Source of the DNA: Vicia villosa
Lineage: Eukaryota; Streptophyta; Magnoliopsida; Fabales; Fabaceae
NCBI RefSeq assembly: GCF_029867415.1
Contig: NC_081185.1
Coordinates: forward strand, 43,780,766 to 43,844,765
DNA: 64,000 nt
Direction: 5' to 3'
Position numbers and translations under genes: made by a program. Below the pieces are notes generated by a model. It saw only the letters and a program-made list of their open reading frames with translations. It was not told where the DNA came from and made no database searches. Below, one piece after another: positions 60,271 through 64,000 of the stretch; within the stretch, counting starts at the first letter, position 1, and every line of letters begins with the position of its first letter.

Positions 60271-61389
60271 ATATGAGGCAACGAAGGTGGTTAGAGTTGT
60301 TGAAAGACTATGACTTTGGTTTGAATTATCATCCAGGAAGAGCTAATGTTGTGGCCGATGCTTTGAGTCGAAAGACGTTGCATATGTCGGCTATGATGGT
60401 TAAGGAATTGGAATTGATTGAGCAATTCTGAGATATGAGTTGGGTATGTGAAGTGACACCTAAGAGTGTTAGATTGGGTAAGTTAAAGATTAACAATGAT
60501 TTTCTGGATAGTATCAGAGAAGCTCAGAGGTTAGATGTGAAGTTGGTAGATTCTATGATTAGAATTGATCAAGTTGAGAATAGTGATTTTAAGTTGGATG
60601 CGCATGGTGTGTTGAGATTTCGTAATCGGATTTGCATTCCCAATGATGTGGATTTGAAGAGAGCGATTCTTGAAGAAGGTCATAGAAGCAATTTGAGTAT
60701 TCATCCAGGAGCTACTAAGATGTACCAAGATTTGAAGAATTTTTTTTGGTGGCCTGGAATGAAGCGTGATATAACTCAATTTGTGTATGCATGTTTGACT
60801 TGTCAGAAGTCAAAAGTTTAGCATCAGAAGCCTGTAGGGTTAATGCATCCGTTGGAAGTTCCGGAATGGAAATGGGATAGCATTTCTTTGGATTTTGTGA
60901 CGCATTTACCGAATACCGTGAGAGGTCATGATTCGATTTGGGTGATTGTTTATAGGCTTACAAAGTCGGCTCATTTTGTACCTATTAACATCACATATCC
61001 AGTTTCTAAGTTGGCGGAGATTTATATCCGTGTGATTGTTAAGCTGCACGGTGTTCCTTTGCGTATCGTTTCGAATAGAGATCCGAGGTTCACTTCAGAT
61101 TTTTGGAAAAGTTTGCAAGAGACATTGGGTTCTAAGTTAAGGTTGAGTTCGGCGTATCATCCTCAAACATATGGTCAGACGGAGAGGACGGTTCAGTCTT
61201 TGGAGGATATGTTGAGAGCTTATGTTCTTGAGCAGGGAGGTACGTGGGATACTTATCTTCCGTTGATCGAGTTCACTTACAACAATAGTTACCATTCTAG
61301 TATTGGAATGACGCCTTTTAAAGTATTGTATGGTCGGAGATGTAGGAATCCATTGTGTTGGCATGAATCTGGTGAGAGTGTAGTGCCTG
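60271..61389 (+). pseudogene. pol: Chromovirus RNase H end and integrase, truncated by insertion
   Basis: After the frameshift it encodes the end of RNase H ([16 protein letters not shown]), a zinc-binding H-H-C-C part (HPGATKMYQDLKNFFWWPGM and CLTCQKSKV) and the integrase core with SLDFVTHLP and QTERTVQS. Counting from the first Asp, the second catalytic site reads S-N-R-D, where the family has S-D-R-D; spacing to the Glu is DX60(N)X35E. Stops: TGA about 60429 and TAG 60819. The frame ends at the insertion at 61390. Confidence 0.85.
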
Positions 61390-62180
61390 TGTAACGCCCC
61401 GATAATTTAATTAATTATTTAATTAAATTATTGCGGAATTTAATTATCGAAGGTGTCGAAGTTGGGAATTTTTGGCTTATTACTAAGAAGTATTATTTAA
61501 ATTAATGGATTGATGAAGTTGTAGAAAATAATATTATTTAATTACATGAGAGTAATTAAGTGGACTTAGTTGGTCGTGTCGGAAAAAGTAAAAGTGGGAG
61601 TATGCAAATATTAGGCCCAATAAGATTATTATTATTATTTGGATTAAGTTGAATAAAAAGAAATATTAGGTTTTGGTTGTCAATAAACAAAGGAAAGATT
61701 TTGAAGGAAGAAAAATAAGGATTGGGAGGAGAAAAAGAGATCGTGGAAAAGTTGTTGCGAAGAAAAATGACAAAGAGGCAAAGAACAAAGATTCGGCCGA
61801 TGGAATAGAGAGATCTTCAATCCAAGGTAAGAGTGGGGTTCATGCTCTATAATCAGGTATATGATGAATAGTATGTGGGATTGGGTTGTTGAAATTATTG
61901 TCGTCTGTGTTTGTGTTATTGTTGTGATGCGGTAAAATTGATATGGAAAATTGATCCTGTTAATGTTAATTTAATTGGTAAATTTGGTGAGTAATAGGCT
62001 ATTAAATTAGTAGTATAATTGAGAAATATTTCGGGGATATATGACAGATAATTAAAGGTATTTAACCCTTTTGAAATGGTTTTATTATTACTTGAGTCAG
62101 ACCATTAACCAATTAAGTTCATAAGAATTGTGAGTAGAGTAAATTAATAGTTGAATATATGTTTGATGAATTAATTATAT

Positions 62181-62476
62181 TATGTTGAAAAATTGTTATT
62201 ATAATTTGTTGATGAGTGTTATTATAATATTTTTAAAAGTTGTTATTAATAATTGTTGATGAGTTGCAGCTATATTATGTTGAAAAGTTGTTATTATAAT
62301 TTGTTGATGAGTATTATTATAATATGTTGAAAAGTTGTTATTATAAATTGTTGATGAGTTGCTGCTATATTATGTTGAAAAGTTGTTATTATAATTTGTT
62401 GATGAGTGTTATTATAATATTTTGAAAAGTTGTTATTAATAATTGTTGATGAGTTGCATCTATATTATGTTGAAAA
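62181..62476 (+). repeat. 95-base tandem array
   Basis: Units begin tatgttgaaa at 62181, 62276, 62371 and 62466, exactly 95 bases apart. Each unit is itself two related halves, atgttgaaaagttgttatta-like. The copia LTR starts in the fourth unit at 62477. Confidence 0.9.
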
Positions 62477-62736
62477 TGTTATGAAATTAACCAAAACAAT
62501 ATAGAGATGAAGGAGAGATGAAGAAGAGAAAGAGAAGAGAAAATGTAATATTGTATTATATTCTTCTCAAGGGTCCCATTTACATTGCAATATGATCCAT
62601 ATTTATAGTACATGACCAATAACAACCATTAACTCAAGGAATACACAAAGGTTAAGAACTTAAATTATAGGAGTTAAGGAATATAGGAAGATTGGGGAAA
62701 ATGAACATCCACATCTATTTACTATTATTCATAACA
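62477..62736 (-). repeat. 3' LTR (260 bases) of the reverse copia element
   Basis: Eight-base perfect terminal inverted ends and adjacency to a - strand purine tract. The short LTR is typical of many plant copia families. Confidence 0.85.
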
Positions 62737-62989
62737 CTCCCCCTTGGATGTTCATTGAGGATATGCCTCGTTAAAACCTTACTAGAGAAAACCCAATGGG
62801 AAAAATTCTAGTGAAGGAAAAAGAGTACAATATCCTTTAAATGTGAATTGCCTCGTTAAAAACCTTACCAGGAAAACCCAGTGGGACAAAACCATGGTGA
62901 AGGGAAAAAGAGTGCAAAACATATGTATTTCTCCCCCTCATGCAGACATTTACATGTGAGACGATATTCTTTGTAGTCGTTGCTTAAAA

Positions 62990-64000
62990 TATCTTCTTCG
63001 AAGTGACTTCATGTAGTGGTAATAGTTATGCAGGATTTTATGAAGTTGTTGCCATGATTTGTTTCGTAGATCTCCATGAAATGGTTGTACCATCACATGT
63101 AAATAAATAACCTCTTTCTGATCTACCATTGTGAGAATCTGACAAGTAACCTACATCTCTAAGATAATGAAGTATATGGTTGACCGCTTTCCAATTTCTT
63201 CGTGTAGATGAATAATTCTATCTTACTTATAGATTGACCGCAAATGATATATCATGATGTGTGTATTTAGCAAGGTGCATTAGTACTCCAATTTCACTAA
63301 GATATGGTACTTCAGGACCAAGCAATTTTTATCCTTTTCTCGAGGCCTAAAAAGATCTTTCTCCATATCTAATGATCTAACAACCACATTGGAGTAGGCA
63401 ACATGTGATATTTGTTCATATAGAATCATTTCAACACTTTTCTATATAGCCTTCTTGATGTACAAATATTCTTTTGTCCACATGCTCAATTTGCAAACCT
63501 AGACATATTTTGTCTTTTCTAGGTCCTTCATCTCAAACTCTTTATTTAAGCAATTTATAGCTTTTGGAAGCTGTTCAGGAGTTCCAATAATACTTATGTC
63601 ATCCACATAGACAACTATTATTGCAAATACTTTTCCACATCATTTTATGAAAATAAAAGGACAAATTGATCATACCACACGCGTCTAGATTGTTTCAATC
63701 CATAGAGAAACTTGTTCAATTTGATGGAGTGGTTTTCTCGAGATCCAAAATTACGTGCCTTTGGTATATTGAACCCTTCAGGGAGTTTCACGTAAATGTC
63801 ACTATTAAGTGAACCATATAAATAAGATGTCATTACATTCATCATGTTCAAATTAAGCCCTTCATGTGTTACAAGGCTAATTAAATATCAAAAATTGATT
63901 GAATCCACTACAGGTGAATATGTTTTATCAAAATCAATCTTAGGTATTTGTGAAAATCATTGAGAAATAAATCAAACTTTATATCATTCTTATTTTTCTT
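62990..64000 (-). pseudogene. Copia pol (RT and RNase H), degenerate
   Basis: On the - strand: SYLYGSLNSDIYVKLPEGF and FLYGLKQSRRVWYDQF (63645-63851). The catalytic YVDD lies at 63598-63615 in another frame. A segment similar to NGRSERGYLFTCDGTTISW (RNase H, about 63050-63130) follows. Stops and frameshifts throughout. The 5' part is beyond the window end. Confidence 0.8.

Larger units (their letters stand above)
55409..64000 (+). mobile_element. Tekay-like chromovirus, 5' part, interrupted at 61390
   Basis: 5' LTR 55409-57460 (TGTAATGACCG to GGTGTTACA), initiator tRNA-Met primer tggtatcagagcagg at 57465, then gag, protease, RT, RNase H and integrase. The integrase is cut at 61390 by another LTR element. 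The rest, including any chromodomain and the 3' LTR, is outside the window. Coding is dead: many stops and mutated catalytic residues. It is inserted in the 5' end of the - strand PMD gene (left flank ctttg). Confidence 0.85.
61390..64000 (+). mobile_element. LTR element inserted into the chromovirus integrase (5' LTR only, partial)
   Basis: Starts TGTAACGCCCCG with possible target base set gcctg (61385-61389). The start resembles the chromovirus LTR family. Non-coding LTR sequence is readable to 62476 and includes a 95-base repeat array. A copia element in reverse orientation occupies the rest. Confidence 0.7.
62477..64000 (-). mobile_element. Ty1/copia element in reverse orientation, truncated by window end
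   Basis: A 260-base LTR at the left (62477-62736) with inverted ends tgttatga and tcataaca, the purine tract atccaagggggag on the - strand (about 62736-62750), a repeat-containing 3' part and degenerate pol to the window end. Left flank gaaaa. Confidence 0.85.

Overview
The window is plant nuclear DNA made almost entirely of nested transposable elements. Element types, the very long LTRs and the Ogre-like, Sirevirus (SIRE1-like) and chromovirus families suggest a large-genome legume such as a pea, vetch, lentil or clover relative. This is inferred from element style, not from a species marker. No bacterial-type operon, tRNA, rRNA or CRISPR is visible. Layout: (A) 1-21551 is the 3' part of a Ty1/copia Sirevirus on the + strand: RT end and RNase H, an 'envelope-like' reading frame, several polypurine tracts and the 3' LTR. 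(B) A complete Ty3/gypsy Tat-lineage element (3418-19060, LTRs differing at 2 of 952 bases, TSD gtcct) sits inside the Sirevirus envelope-like frame. Between its pol and 3' LTR it carries about 5 kb of genes in ANTISENSE: a plant-mobile-domain (PMD) plus coiled-coil gene with recognisable introns, and a second TATA-preceded ORF. (C) 21552-24665 holds the N-terminal part of a Mutator-like (MULE) transposase on the - strand, head to head with a spliced PMD gene on the + strand. The Sirevirus is inserted into that transposase. (D) A second PMD gene on the - strand (25620-26759 and 54537-55403) is split by a 27.8 kb nested insertion with TSD gaggt. (E) That insertion is a 3.0 kb solo LTR in reverse orientation. 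It was hit by a truncated LINE (about 50937-53052) and by a same-family chromovirus-like element (27553-50205, TSD ccaac). The 3' LTR of the latter was hit by a gag-only Ogre/Tat-like element with 4.18 kb LTRs (34656-49870). (F) From 55409 there is another Tekay-like chromovirus with heavily mutated gag-pol. Its integrase is interrupted at 61390 by a further LTR element, and a copia element in reverse orientation (62477 to the window end) lies inside that. How the parts work together: most coding regions are dead, with stops, frameshifts or lost catalytic residues. Biologically distinctive points are three PMD genes in three contexts, the intron-bearing antisense gene carried by a recently moved retrotransposon, and one protein domain shared by the Sirevirus envelope-like ORF and a Tat antisense ORF. 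Relative order of events: the MULE/PMD ground sequence is oldest; the solo LTR, the Sirevirus and the 55409 chromovirus came next; the Tat element, the gag-only element and the terminal copia are later nested arrivals.
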